This document shows positions 53,637 to 60,948 of a DNA stretch of 64,000 nt, one piece after another; the stretch's first letter is position 1; each line of letters starts with the position of its first letter. Source of the DNA: a virus. Under the pieces are notes generated by a model. It ran no database searches. It was not told the DNA's origin and saw only the letters and a program-made list of their open reading frames with translations. The stretch covers positions 1 to 64,000 of the IMG/VR virus record IMGVR_UViG_3300009151_000045; one strand, given 5' to 3'. A program made the position numbers and the translations under genes.

Positions 53637-54024
53637 TGTCAGTTCCTTTAATTGCATGCCACATTCTGTATTTGGCAAGTTCGTTTATATAATCGTAGTA
53701 CATTTTTTGTAGCTTGGGATGCTTCTTTTCAAGTATAACATCTCGTTCTGGAATTTGCAATACCTTTTCGATTGTGTTTAACCGTTCTTCTAAATTTCGT
53801 CCGTTAATTACTAGATCACCTTTGACGTCAAGTGTAGGCTGACTTTTGCCTGCATTAACAGTCAACACTTGGTCGTAGTTGTTGAGTGTCGCCCAATTGA
53901 CAGTACCGGTTCCTGTAGTTGTGTAAACTTGTCCGCTCAACTGCGGAGGTACGGCTCCGTATCCAGATAAAGTAGTGGCAACGGTATTAACCGTTTTGTT
54001 TACGGGAAGCGAGATAGTTGTCAT
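53623..54024 (-). CDS. Phage hypothetical with structural-type N-terminus (133 aa)
   Basis: ATG at 54024. The first half is Thr/Val/Gly-rich beta (YGAVPPQLSGQVYTTTGTGT). The second has LDVKGDLVINGRNLEERLNT and a charged helix ending in HPKLQKMYYDYINELAKYRM. Beta-then-helix proteins with the KGDLVINGRxL motif occur in many tailed phages and may be minor virion parts, but here the gene lies among leftward, mainly non-structural genes. It overlaps the preceding gene by 38 bases. Confidence 0.6.
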   Translation of the reverse strand: MTTISLPVNKTVNTVATTLSGYGAVPPQLSGQVYTTTGTGTVNWATLNNYDQVLTVNAGKSQPTLDVKGDLVINGRNLEERLNTIEKVLQIPERDVILEKKHPKLQKMYYDYINELAKYRMWHAIKGTDNETT

Positions 54025-54466
54025 TGTGTATCCATTTATTATCGACAAGGAATCCCCATTGTCGTTTGTGTGGGCCCGGCATAAACAATGTCCATGCTGT
54101 AACGCCTGGTTTTAATTCTACTCGATGATAGCTGTTGGGCCTGCATATACGGAAATGCCCAGGACCACGCCATTTACGAATTTCACAACTTTTAGTTCCA
54201 TCTGGATTGAATTGGGGGATCCATTCATAATAACCGCCAGCTAAAATAAATGTAGCATATGACCATGGGTGATCATGCACATCGTCTGGATCGCCTTTTA
54301 GAAACTTGTGAATGTAGATATTGAATCCAGTGTGGTATCTGGTATTGAATAATGGATAGTAACGTTCCAAGTATGGCTCGTTATCCACACGATCCATGAT
54401 CACACGTTTACGGCCTTTGCTATCAAGCCAATTAAGGAAGCGGTCTCTGATCTTCTGGAGTATCAT
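53987..54466 (-). CDS. Cupin-like phage protein (159 aa)
   Basis: A beta-barrel pattern with probable metal ligands: HDHPWSYATFILAGGYYEW at about residues 64-82, then CRPNSYHRVELKPGVTAWTL at about 108-127. The HDHPW and HRVEL pair fits a cupin-type two-His site, and the closing RQWGFLVDNKW strand is also typical. I recall similar proteins in many phages, with no known function. The ATG at 54466 overlaps the upstream gene by 35 bases; another ATG at codon 24 is possible. Confidence 0.6.
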   Translation of the reverse strand: MILQKIRDRFLNWLDSKGRKRVIMDRVDNEPYLERYYPLFNTRYHTGFNIYIHKFLKGDPDDVHDHPWSYATFILAGGYYEWIPQFNPDGTKSCEIRKWRGPGHFRICRPNSYHRVELKPGVTAWTLFMPGPHKRQWGFLVDNKWIHNDNYLASRKQNG

Positions 54467-54803
54467 AATGGTCTTTTACTAGTTTATATGTTGTCTTAAA
54501 TTTATCAAATGCTATTTTTAATGCTGGGTATTCTTTACACATTGTCTGGATTCTATTCCAGTCGGGAAAACAGCCATCCCATTCTTCAGGTGCACTCCAA
54601 CTGAATCCACTACCGGCACCACCAATAGTGAATCCTGTACTAGAACTGCTAGTACCGCCACTACTGATAGTTATTGTACCACTGTTGGACCCACCCATAC
54701 CTGCACCTGTAGTATAATAGTAGCTGTCACTGGTACTATTACTAATGGTGATAGTATCAGTTGATGTGATCGAGTAATTTGTTAGCACTGAAGAAGTTGT
54801 CAT
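54432..54803 (-). CDS. Phage hypothetical: Ser/Gly-rich N-terminus plus conserved C-terminal unit (123 aa)
   Basis: Residues 1-65 are Ser/Thr/Gly low-complexity sequence (TNYSITSTDTITISNSTSDS and similar). Residues 70-123 are a conserved-looking unit, EEWDGCFPDWNRIQTMCKEY, then LKIAFDKFKTTYKLVKDHYD, that I recall from many myoviruses and siphoviruses. Function unknown. It overlaps the glycosyltransferase end by 47 bases. Confidence 0.6.
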   Translation of the reverse strand: MTTSSVLTNYSITSTDTITISNSTSDSYYYTTGAGMGGSNSGTITISSGGTSSSSTGFTIGGAGSGFSWSAPEEWDGCFPDWNRIQTMCKEYPALKIAFDKFKTTYKLVKDHYDTPEDQRPLP

Positions 54804-55857
54804 GCAGATCCCTTGTCTGTTTACGTATGGCAGGTATCCTTGTAGAATAATTGTCCATATGTTCTATAATCTTACGGCACAAATCTGGGCGATACACAGT
54901 GTATGTATCATAATCATTTGTCCATACGCTGGGATATTTGAATGTGTCGTAATACATTTCACTGTAACTAAGTCTATCTGGAACCATTGGTATAGCATCT
55001 ACTACTGCACCTTCGTAACAACTGATGCCCAGCGTTTCTTGCAGATTGGCACTGAATACCATTTTTGCTTCGCCTAACAAGTTGTGATATTCATTTTTTG
55101 TTAACTGTTGATCCTGACACACTACAAATTCATACTGAGGCAAATGATGTGCTAAGTCTCTAAAAATCTCAACTTGTTTTTCTGGGGCAATACGATGTGG
55201 AAAAAGAATAAGGTCACGTTTGGGCATATTCTTGTACATGGTCAAGGTATCGTCCATATACTCCATGGGCCAACCTGTGCGTACAAATTTATCACTAAAT
55301 GTGCCAGCACGTAGTTCTGCTAGATCGTCCTCAAACCAAGGATTCTCTGTTGGATAATCATTTAATAGATTGGTAAAGAATAATTCAATGTGAAACTGTG
55401 TAGCAAAGTAATTATAATCAAATGCGTAGAAGAAACTCTTCTCTGCATGACGTACCCAGGGTTTAGCACCAACCAGTCGACCCAAGAAGTCTTGAGGATC
55501 ATAACTACCAGCATGCCATAGGCCATGCGTAGTTACTGGTATATTCAGCAACTCACTCATGTACTTTAAGTTTATGATGCCAGGGTGCCAAGCATCAGTA
55601 AAGATGAAGTGATCATTAGGATTAATTGATCCGGAGCAAAATAAGCGGCCAATCTTCTCAACTTGACTAGCCTTGTAAATATTGGTGCCGCCAAAATTAA
55701 GAAAAGCACCAGGAGTAGTGGCTTTAGGAATATCCTCAGGGCCAGAGATAATTTGAACATTGTGTCCTGCCTTGCGTAAGAGATTAGGTACATGGCGTTT
55801 CCATTCGCCAGTGTACCGTGTGTCAACAGCTTCTAGATCAACTAGGAATACGGTCAT
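54757..55857 (-). CDS. GT-B glycosyltransferase (group 1-like)
   Basis: 366 residues with ATG at 55857. The N-terminal domain begins MTVFLVDLEAVDTRYTGEW and continues with WKRHVPNLLRKAGHNVQIIS. The C-terminal domain has LILFPHRIAPEKQVEIFRDL (about 218-237), then a DQQLTKNEYHNLLGEAKMVF segment and ETLGISCYEGAVVDAIPMVP (about 290-309); this E-x7-E-type block is the donor-binding site of group 1 enzymes. In T4, GT-B enzymes glucosylate modified DNA, so this enzyme could decorate DNA or a virion sugar; which is not known. It overlaps its upstream gene by 20 bases. Confidence 0.75.
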   Translation of the reverse strand: MTVFLVDLEAVDTRYTGEWKRHVPNLLRKAGHNVQIISGPEDIPKATTPGAFLNFGGTNIYKASQVEKIGRLFCSGSINPNDHFIFTDAWHPGIINLKYMSELLNIPVTTHGLWHAGSYDPQDFLGRLVGAKPWVRHAEKSFFYAFDYNYFATQFHIELFFTNLLNDYPTENPWFEDDLAELRAGTFSDKFVRTGWPMEYMDDTLTMYKNMPKRDLILFPHRIAPEKQVEIFRDLAHHLPQYEFVVCQDQQLTKNEYHNLLGEAKMVFSANLQETLGISCYEGAVVDAIPMVPDRLSYSEMYYDTFKYPSVWTNDYDTYTVYRPDLCRKIIEHMDNYSTRIPAIRKQTRDLHDNFFSANKLLDHIN

Positions 55858-56098
55858 TGCTATTGTACCGTGGATTCTTACCGAGGTAAGGTTTACGTTC
55901 GCCTGTGAACGGCTTTTTAGGACGACGACTCTTGTCGAAGTTGCGCCACTGCCAGCTTTCTCTATTGTAGAGATGACCTTCGTTAAACTCACAAAGTTCT
56001 GAACGGCACCAGTTATGGAATGCCTCTAGATCTTCGAACAGTTTTACAATGTCCGGACGAGTTGAAAAGTAACTGACTTCTTTGTAATTCTTAGCCAT
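55838..56098 (-). CDS. Conserved-type phage hypothetical (86 aa)
   Basis: ATG at 56098 with AGAGG six bases upstream. The sequence (KNYKEVSYFSTRPDIVKLFE, then FHNWCRSELCEFNEGHLYNR and a basic RRPKKPFTGERKPYLG tail) resembles a small protein common in T4-like phages. The basic tail could bind nucleic acid. Function unknown. Confidence 0.65.
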   Translation of the reverse strand: MAKNYKEVSYFSTRPDIVKLFEDLEAFHNWCRSELCEFNEGHLYNRESWQWRNFDKSRRPKKPFTGERKPYLGKNPRYNSNDRIPS

Positions 56099-56111
56099 AA
56101 TAGCCTCTATT

Positions 56112-56504
56112 TTAATATTTGATAAATGAACCATTTTCTCCATCTTCGGAGACCTCAATCCAAACCTCACGGCCTGGATACTTTGCTGAGATAGCGTCAA
56201 ACAAATCGCCTGACATCATCTCACAACTTTTGTAGTCTAACGCCAGTATACTATCTTTATAAAGATTTAGCAACCATCGTTTGAACTGAATAAACTCAAT
56301 ATCACGATCGTCATGTGTAACACTTATCCATACTTTGAAATGGAATATATGACGATGCGGAGAAGCCAAAAACGACACATCATATTCATCCCCTGTTGCT
56401 AGGGTAGGATCGGTAGCTGCCGCTGGATATGCATGGATTCCTTCTTTGCTAAATGTGACCCAAATCATTTTGTTAGGTCTAATGTCTTGTCGTATTGTAA
56501 TCAT
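56112..56504 (-). CDS. QueD-like T-fold protein (6-carboxy-tetrahydropterin synthase candidate)
   Basis: 130 residues. By eye the layout follows QueD: an opening strand with a His (VTFSKEGIHAYPAA, His24), an H-x-H pair (SPHRHIFHFKV, His49 and His51) giving the usual three-His zinc site, then DIEFIQFKRWL in place of the IDFxxLK motif, an LDY...SCEMMSGDLFDAI helix, and a closing VWIEVSEDGENGSF strand in place of VxVxET. The pathway position would be between FolE and QueE, both in this window. The catalytic Cys of QueD (CGxxHGH) is missing before HxH. So the fold is likely, but activity or exact reaction is uncertain. Confidence 0.55.
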   Translation of the reverse strand: MITIRQDIRPNKMIWVTFSKEGIHAYPAAATDPTLATGDEYDVSFLASPHRHIFHFKVWISVTHDDRDIEFIQFKRWLLNLYKDSILALDYKSCEMMSGDLFDAISAKYPGREVWIEVSEDGENGSFIKY

Positions 56505-56920
56505 TGTGCAGGTTCCCATAGTGAGCCAGGTAGTTCAATTTCGTAAGAATATCTGTTTAGATGATGTTTACTTTGTATTGTAACATGAGCATGACAGTTT
56601 TTGCAAAGTATTTCTTTATTGGCTGGATCATTGTTATGACGATTTCCGTCTATATGATTTATGTCCAACTGTTCAGGATACATGATGGTTGCTGTACACT
56701 TGAATCCGTGATGTGCATCTACGTTTGAACACCCTTGTTTTAATTTCCAATTATCCACTTCTGATTTCCTTTCATTTCTATGAGACTCACAACAGTTTTT
56801 CCATTTGATATTTGCAGACCCATCTTTTCCTTTATCTAAGTTATGATAACTTACTTTTGATGCACAGTCTGGTGCCGAGCATACTGGTGCATAGTTGTTG
56901 TATGGAGACCGTTTTCTCAT
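56501..56920 (-). CDS. HNH endonuclease
   Basis: 139 residues. The HNH core is INHIDGNRHNNDPANKEILC (about 92-111), then KNCHAHVTIQSKHH: first His, the central Asn, the final His and a zinc-type cysteine set. Upstream cysteines (CSAPDCASKVSYH; CCESHR) suggest a second zinc knuckle. Such genes in T4-like phages are often free-standing homing endonucleases. The gene shares its junctions with both neighbours (ATGA overlaps), so it is fully integrated into the operon between the DpdA-side genes and the QueD-like gene. Confidence 0.85.
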   Translation of the reverse strand: MRKRSPYNNYAPVCSAPDCASKVSYHNLDKGKDGSANIKWKNCCESHRNERKSEVDNWKLKQGCSNVDAHHGFKCTATIMYPEQLDINHIDGNRHNNDPANKEILCKNCHAHVTIQSKHHLNRYSYEIELPGSLWEPAQ

Positions 56921-57468
56921 TTTATAATCTCGTCTTTTGTATATTCATCCCAATTGGTAAAATACTTGCGTTGTGTGACGGCACCAATTGGTACACACCA
57001 CACCCCTGGATTAGTTGCATCAAAGTCTTTGTCATCGATCTTGATTGTAGCATTATATCCTAGCTGATTTAGATAAGGCAATTTTACACTAATTTGTGGA
57101 ATAAATCTACGATGTTCGGTTAAACCACTTTCTAAAAGACCTTCATGTTCACGTATATCAAAGTCCAAGGTACACCAATATCCAGCTTCTAAACAGTCCT
57201 GGATCATGTATTCCCATGGGCGCCAAGTGTCTACATCATTCACGCCATTAGTTTTGAAACTTTGATTAGCACCAAAATAGATATGTTTGATACGTTTGCT
57301 CTCGTCTAACAGTGCTTGGGTATCGTTAACAATATGTAACACAGTCTTAGGATCATGTACACCTACTACAAACAGAGTTTTCATTCCGTATGCAGGAGTG
57401 CGTTCAATTTCAGTACCAACAAAGAATGTTACATCTTCGCTAGTACCACTAGTATATTCACGTTTCAT
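56917..57468 (-). CDS. Conserved-type phage protein (183 aa), near DpdA; function unknown
   Basis: The sequence has a regular alpha/beta layout: VTFFVGTEIERTPAYGMKTL, FVVGVHDPKTVL, then RIKHIYFGANQSF, YWCTLDFDIREHEG and FIPQISVKLPYLNQLGYNAT, ending KIDDKDFD...NPGVW. This resembles a protein I recall from T4-like marine phages with no function. It sits two genes from DpdA and one from the QueD-like gene, so a role in the base-modification path is possible but unproven. Confidence 0.65.
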   Translation of the reverse strand: MKREYTSGTSEDVTFFVGTEIERTPAYGMKTLFVVGVHDPKTVLHIVNDTQALLDESKRIKHIYFGANQSFKTNGVNDVDTWRPWEYMIQDCLEAGYWCTLDFDIREHEGLLESGLTEHRRFIPQISVKLPYLNQLGYNATIKIDDKDFDATNPGVWCVPIGAVTQRKYFTNWDEYTKDEIIK

Positions 57469-57718
57469 TTGTAAATTTTTTCCCTTCTTCCCAGTATTTG
57501 ATCATACGTTGTACATCTTCCATGCGTTCTGTTACAACCTCTGGAGCGGCACGTTCCAATTCTTTCATGTTGTGATAACTGGGATAGTGACGTAAACACC
57601 AACGTGCTCGTTCACGGATTTCTTTAGGCAGACGCGGGGTTTTTTGAGGATTCATTAGATCCTGTAAAAACTCTTCTGTTTTTTGTATGCTTCGAAATCT
57701 TTCATCTGGTAATGTCAT
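57458..57718 (-). CDS. BPSL0761-like small protein (86 aa)
   Basis: The start MTLPDERFRSIQKTEEFLQD, then PRLPKEIRERARWCLRHYPS, matches the small BPSL0761-type family I recall from Burkholderia and relatives (PDERxRxxxxTxxFL, then LRHYP). Its function is unknown. Its ATG directly follows the DpdA stop. It is one of few hints to a proteobacterial, perhaps betaproteobacterial, gene source. Confidence 0.6.
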   Translation of the reverse strand: MTLPDERFRSIQKTEEFLQDLMNPQKTPRLPKEIRERARWCLRHYPSYHNMKELERAAPEVVTERMEDVQRMIKYWEEGKKFTNET

Positions 57719-59425
57719 TTAAACCTCAAATAGTGATTCGTTTAAGATTGGTTTTGTAGGTTCTTTGACAACTTTTTCCATAGTCAAGTCTCCTTCAAAT
57801 TCGATATGCACATTGGCCATGGTGGTTGCATTAGTGATACGATCACCAGTATTGCCTCTAGTACCGATAATACGATCAAAATAGCCTTCGTAGTGTTCTA
57901 CTACATCCATTGCATCTTTTCTATTATCCATGCTAAAGATCAAATCAACAATGTCTTTGAACTTGTTGGGTAATGGACTATAGTCCATAGTTCTACCTTC
58001 TGCTGTGGTAGCACTCATCATTGCTGGAATACAACCTAGGTCGCTTTGACGATTGGCTTCTTGTACAGCATTAATATGCATCCAAACATTATGCCCCATC
58101 ATGATAGCATAAGTGAAGCTATCCCAACTGGTACGTCCTTCTTTACCAACTTTGTTTACATCGCCTGGTGCGTAGATACAAATTTCCTTCATTTGTATTT
58201 GATCCATGATAGGACTATATTCAAACTTGTCAAATATGCCATCTTGTACCACTGCATCTTTGAACAGTCTAGTATCCGACGAATACTTTTTATCATCAGC
58301 TGATGCTTGCATACGATACACCCATTTGTCTGCTGGCGGCGTTTCTGTAGCCATATAAATCTGTCCATTGGCAGTTGCTAAGAATGGACTAGCACAGTCG
58401 AAACTGATAGTAAAGTCTGGATTATGATACTTGCGTACAGCACGTTGGATATCTGTTAGTAGCACTGCCCATTCTAATTTACTGGTACCTAAAAAGTGCA
58501 TCCAATCTTGGTGTCCTTGTTCCAACAATCCATCAAAGCGCAGTGCTACTAATCGTTTGAGAATCAAGTGAACATCACACATGTTTTGTCCACCCATACC
58601 CCAACCGTTGAATGGCTTGTCGTATTTGGTTGGATCGCAAAAGTCTTTCATTTGCTGATACCAATCTTCTGCTTGTGTGTGACTCTCACCTTGTAGCACG
58701 TTCAAAAACTTACATGCACCTGTACGATTTTTAATAAAGTATTCATTATTGTACTTGGTAGCATCTGCGGCCTGCTGATATGTTTCTATGCCTGTGGCCT
58801 TGCGTCCTTCTGGACTGCGTTCTACCCAAGCTGGAATATCAAGAACCATTCCGTATTCCATGTAAGCATCCATCCATGCCAGCACTTGTTCACGTTTTTT
58901 CTGTGCGGCATCGAGTCTGGCTTGATACAGTTTAGGATGATCTACTTTGGTAAATTTAGGATTACCATTTTTATCAGTCTTTGGATGGCCTGTAGGATGT
59001 AATTGCGGAACCAGTTCAACACCTAAGGCATTAACTTCGGCCCACTTAGCGGCAACTTCGGGTCCAGTAGGGTCTCGCCATTCGCCTTCCCACACACCTT
59101 TACCAATCTGGAATCCGCCTGAATCTCCAACTACCCAACTAGTGGAGCGATCTCGATTACGGAACATATCTTCACTGTCGTCCTTCTTAGTCATGTCTAA
59201 GTTAGCATGACCTGCTGAGTACAAGCAATGATCATAGTAGAATATCGCATTGGGATTGAGATAGTTCATAGCTTCAATTCCTAACGGTCCAAAACTTGCC
59301 GGAATACGAGCTGGATCTACATACGGTCCAAAACGTTGTTTGCCTATGAACGTACTATAAAACCCAGACGTAGCTGGCAAAAAGTACGCATAGTCCGATT
59401 GAGTTGCTGTTAAATTTTTATTCAT
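57719..59425 (-). CDS. dpdA: DpdA-type 7-deazaguanine DNA transglycosylase (TGT-like)
   Basis: 568 residues. TGT-family landmarks occur in order: VVGDSGGFQIG (98-108), LNVLQGES (241-248; TGT base-binding GxVQGG), GWGMGGQN (274-281), HFLGTS (310-315) and SFDCASPFL (341-349), whose Asp343 fits the catalytic nucleophile. TGT enzymes exchange guanine for 7-deazaguanine in tRNA; phage DpdA relatives do so in DNA, which protects it from restriction. The zinc motif CxCxxC-x-H of tRNA enzymes is not seen. It shares the genome with FolE, QueE and a QueD-like gene. The protein ends in NESLFEV, similar to the polymerase end NSLFEF, a likely clamp-binding tail. ATG overlaps the upstream stop. Confidence 0.88.
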   Translation of the reverse strand: MNKNLTATQSDYAYFLPATSGFYSTFIGKQRFGPYVDPARIPASFGPLGIEAMNYLNPNAIFYYDHCLYSAGHANLDMTKKDDSEDMFRNRDRSTSWVVGDSGGFQIGKGVWEGEWRDPTGPEVAAKWAEVNALGVELVPQLHPTGHPKTDKNGNPKFTKVDHPKLYQARLDAAQKKREQVLAWMDAYMEYGMVLDIPAWVERSPEGRKATGIETYQQAADATKYNNEYFIKNRTGACKFLNVLQGESHTQAEDWYQQMKDFCDPTKYDKPFNGWGMGGQNMCDVHLILKRLVALRFDGLLEQGHQDWMHFLGTSKLEWAVLLTDIQRAVRKYHNPDFTISFDCASPFLATANGQIYMATETPPADKWVYRMQASADDKKYSSDTRLFKDAVVQDGIFDKFEYSPIMDQIQMKEICIYAPGDVNKVGKEGRTSWDSFTYAIMMGHNVWMHINAVQEANRQSDLGCIPAMMSATTAEGRTMDYSPLPNKFKDIVDLIFSMDNRKDAMDVVEHYEGYFDRIIGTRGNTGDRITNATTMANVHIEFEGDLTMEKVVKEPTKPILNESLFEV

Positions 59426-59618
59426 CTTTTGTCTTTACCCACATTTCGTAGTATGGATCATATCTCCACCCTTCTGGCGGTTCACACGGATCATAGTTTT
59501 GTGGATGTGTAAATGGCGTTTTCGCAGGTGAGTGTCGTTTTTTATATCCTGTTCGAATATAGTCACGCACTAACTCGTCTGCGTATTGATCCGCCCAAGT
59601 GCTTTCCTGTATAATCAT
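59418..59618 (-). CDS. Small hypothetical protein (66 aa)
   Basis: ATG at 59618 overlaps the upstream TGA (ATGA). An N-terminal helix (QESTWADQYADELVRDYIRT) is followed by a Pro/aromatic segment (EPPEGWRYDPYYEMWVKTKD). No known family. The stop overlaps the DpdA start. Confidence 0.6.
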   Translation of the reverse strand: MIIQESTWADQYADELVRDYIRTGYKKRHSPAKTPFTHPQNYDPCEPPEGWRYDPYYEMWVKTKDE

Positions 59619-59968
59619 TTGATCCAGTGCTGTGCTAGAACCATTAAGCTCAACCATGCCCACATGGTATTAAATCCTACCAGCGTGGGCAATGCTTTTT
59701 TACGGCTTGCCCAAATAAGTGTTACGCTGGTTAGCAGTGTTAGGTAATACAATTCCCATATTTGAATACCAAAGATTAAACCTGGGATAATGATGATGGC
59801 TTTGGCCAACCAACTGACAAATTCTACAGTATTATATCCTGTCCAGTATTCTCGTGTAAACCACATACCGTAACATTCTCTCATATTGCGCCATCCAGTA
59901 TGCGTATAGCAAATAGCCATCAATACTAACCATACACCTACTGCTAAAAAAATTTGATCTTGTGTCAT
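59615..59968 (-). CDS. Membrane protein, three helices (117 aa)
   Basis: Hydrophobic segments lie at about residues 5-22 (QIFLAVGVWLVLMAICYT), 50-87 (LAKAIIIIPGLIFGIQIWEL then YYLTLLTSVTLIW) and 97-114. A WFTREYWTGYNTVEF loop lies between the first two. Not recognised as a family. It is coupled to the DUF2061-type gene before it by an ATGA overlap. Confidence 0.6.
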   Translation of the reverse strand: MTQDQIFLAVGVWLVLMAICYTHTGWRNMRECYGMWFTREYWTGYNTVEFVSWLAKAIIIIPGLIFGIQIWELYYLTLLTSVTLIWASRKKALPTLVGFNTMWAWLSLMVLAQHWIK

Positions 59969-60168
59969 TCTATTTTACCCCATTTAATTTTAAGCCAGAT
60001 TCTTTCATGTATATAATAATCTATACTTAGGAGAATATGTAGCACAGTGGCAAATCCTGTAGCACTTCCTAAGTCTCCTGTGAACAAGTATGTCCACAGG
60101 ATTGTGAATACCCATGCTGTTAAGCGATAGGTAATCATTCTCACAACTGTTCGTTTACGTGTTTCCAT
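59965..60168 (-). CDS. DUF2061-type small membrane protein (67 aa)
   Basis: The pattern RKRTVVRMITYRLTAWVFTI, YLFTGDLGSATGFATVL, then YYIHERIWLKIKWGK fits the DUF2061 membrane family, found in bacteria and T4-like phages: a conserved K/R-T-V-x-x-I-T-[YW]-R start and HERxW near the end. One or two membrane helices. Function unknown. It starts in the TAATG overlap with the clamp gene. Confidence 0.75.
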   Translation of the reverse strand: METRKRTVVRMITYRLTAWVFTILWTYLFTGDLGSATGFATVLHILLSIDYYIHERIWLKIKWGKIE

Positions 60169-60899
60169 TATTTGCTTTGCGCTGGCAGGATATATTCGTA
60201 TACAGCAACTCCACTGTCAATAGTGATAGCCAATGCACCTGCATCTGCAATCTTCATAGTGATATCGCCTGACAGTGCCAAAATTGCTTGCACAGCATTA
60301 ACTGGCCATGACCATGTTTGCTTTAGCTTGCCTGTAATCCCACTTTGGAAAGTAAATGATCCTGCGTGTGTGCTGGCGTCGCCGAAACTAAACACTAGAT
60401 TGCTACCATTCGTGGACACTTGGAACACCTGTTCTTCAGTATGTGCCGCCGCCTGATACTTCAAGCGTTGGATACTTGATACAGTAGGCTCAAATTCAAC
60501 TTCCCAACTTGTTCCTTTGAACTTGACAGTCTTGAGTTTTTCATTGATCACATCTTGATTCATAAAACGATAGTCGTTTTCAAAGTCACCAGTTGCATTT
60601 TGAAAATGCAAACCTGTTGGAATATCTTCACCATTGCGTTGTTGTTTTACAACCTTGATGCCGGCACCTTCTTTGTATTCTGGACATTTCAAATGCAAGT
60701 CTAGCTTGTTCAAATTAGGCATACCAAATGTGCCTTCAAGTCCGTCGATTGGATTGTGTGATTTGGCATTAAGGATAACTGAACGGTCTTCAGCAAGCGA
60801 TTCTATAGTGGTTGCTTTTGAGCTGGATGTTACCTTGACCAAAGGTAAGAAGCCCAAACTGTGTGTATGTGCTACTAGGTCTTGTAAAAAGTCTTTCAT
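60168..60899 (-). CDS. 45: DNA polymerase sliding clamp gp45
   Basis: 243 residues, near T4 gp45 (228 aa). Family features are GLEGTFGMPNLNKLDLHLKC (53-72), ENDYRFMNQDVINEKL (108-123), a long central beta region, and the closing AVYEYILPAQSK. gp45 is a ring trimer that holds gp43 on DNA and, in T4, also activates gp55-dependent late transcription. GGAG lies 6 bases before the ATG, and a perfect sigma70 promoter lies at 60920-60948. Confidence 0.85.
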   Translation of the reverse strand: MKDFLQDLVAHTHSLGFLPLVKVTSSSKATTIESLAEDRSVILNAKSHNPIDGLEGTFGMPNLNKLDLHLKCPEYKEGAGIKVVKQQRNGEDIPTGLHFQNATGDFENDYRFMNQDVINEKLKTVKFKGTSWEVEFEPTVSSIQRLKYQAAAHTEEQVFQVSTNGSNLVFSFGDASTHAGSFTFQSGITGKLKQTWSWPVNAVQAILALSGDITMKIADAGALAITIDSGVAVYEYILPAQSK

Positions 60900-60919
60900 A
60901 TGATTCTCCGTGTTTAATG

Positions 60920-60948
60920 ATTATATAGGGTTTGTGTGACTATGTCAA
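60920..60948 (-). promoter_or_regulatory. Perfect consensus sigma70 promoter for gp45
   Basis: Leftward TTGACA (60948-60943), 17-base spacer, TATAAT (60925-60920), 20 bases before the gp45 ATG. The -35 box overlaps the last codons of the dehydrogenase-like gene. Confidence 0.85.
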
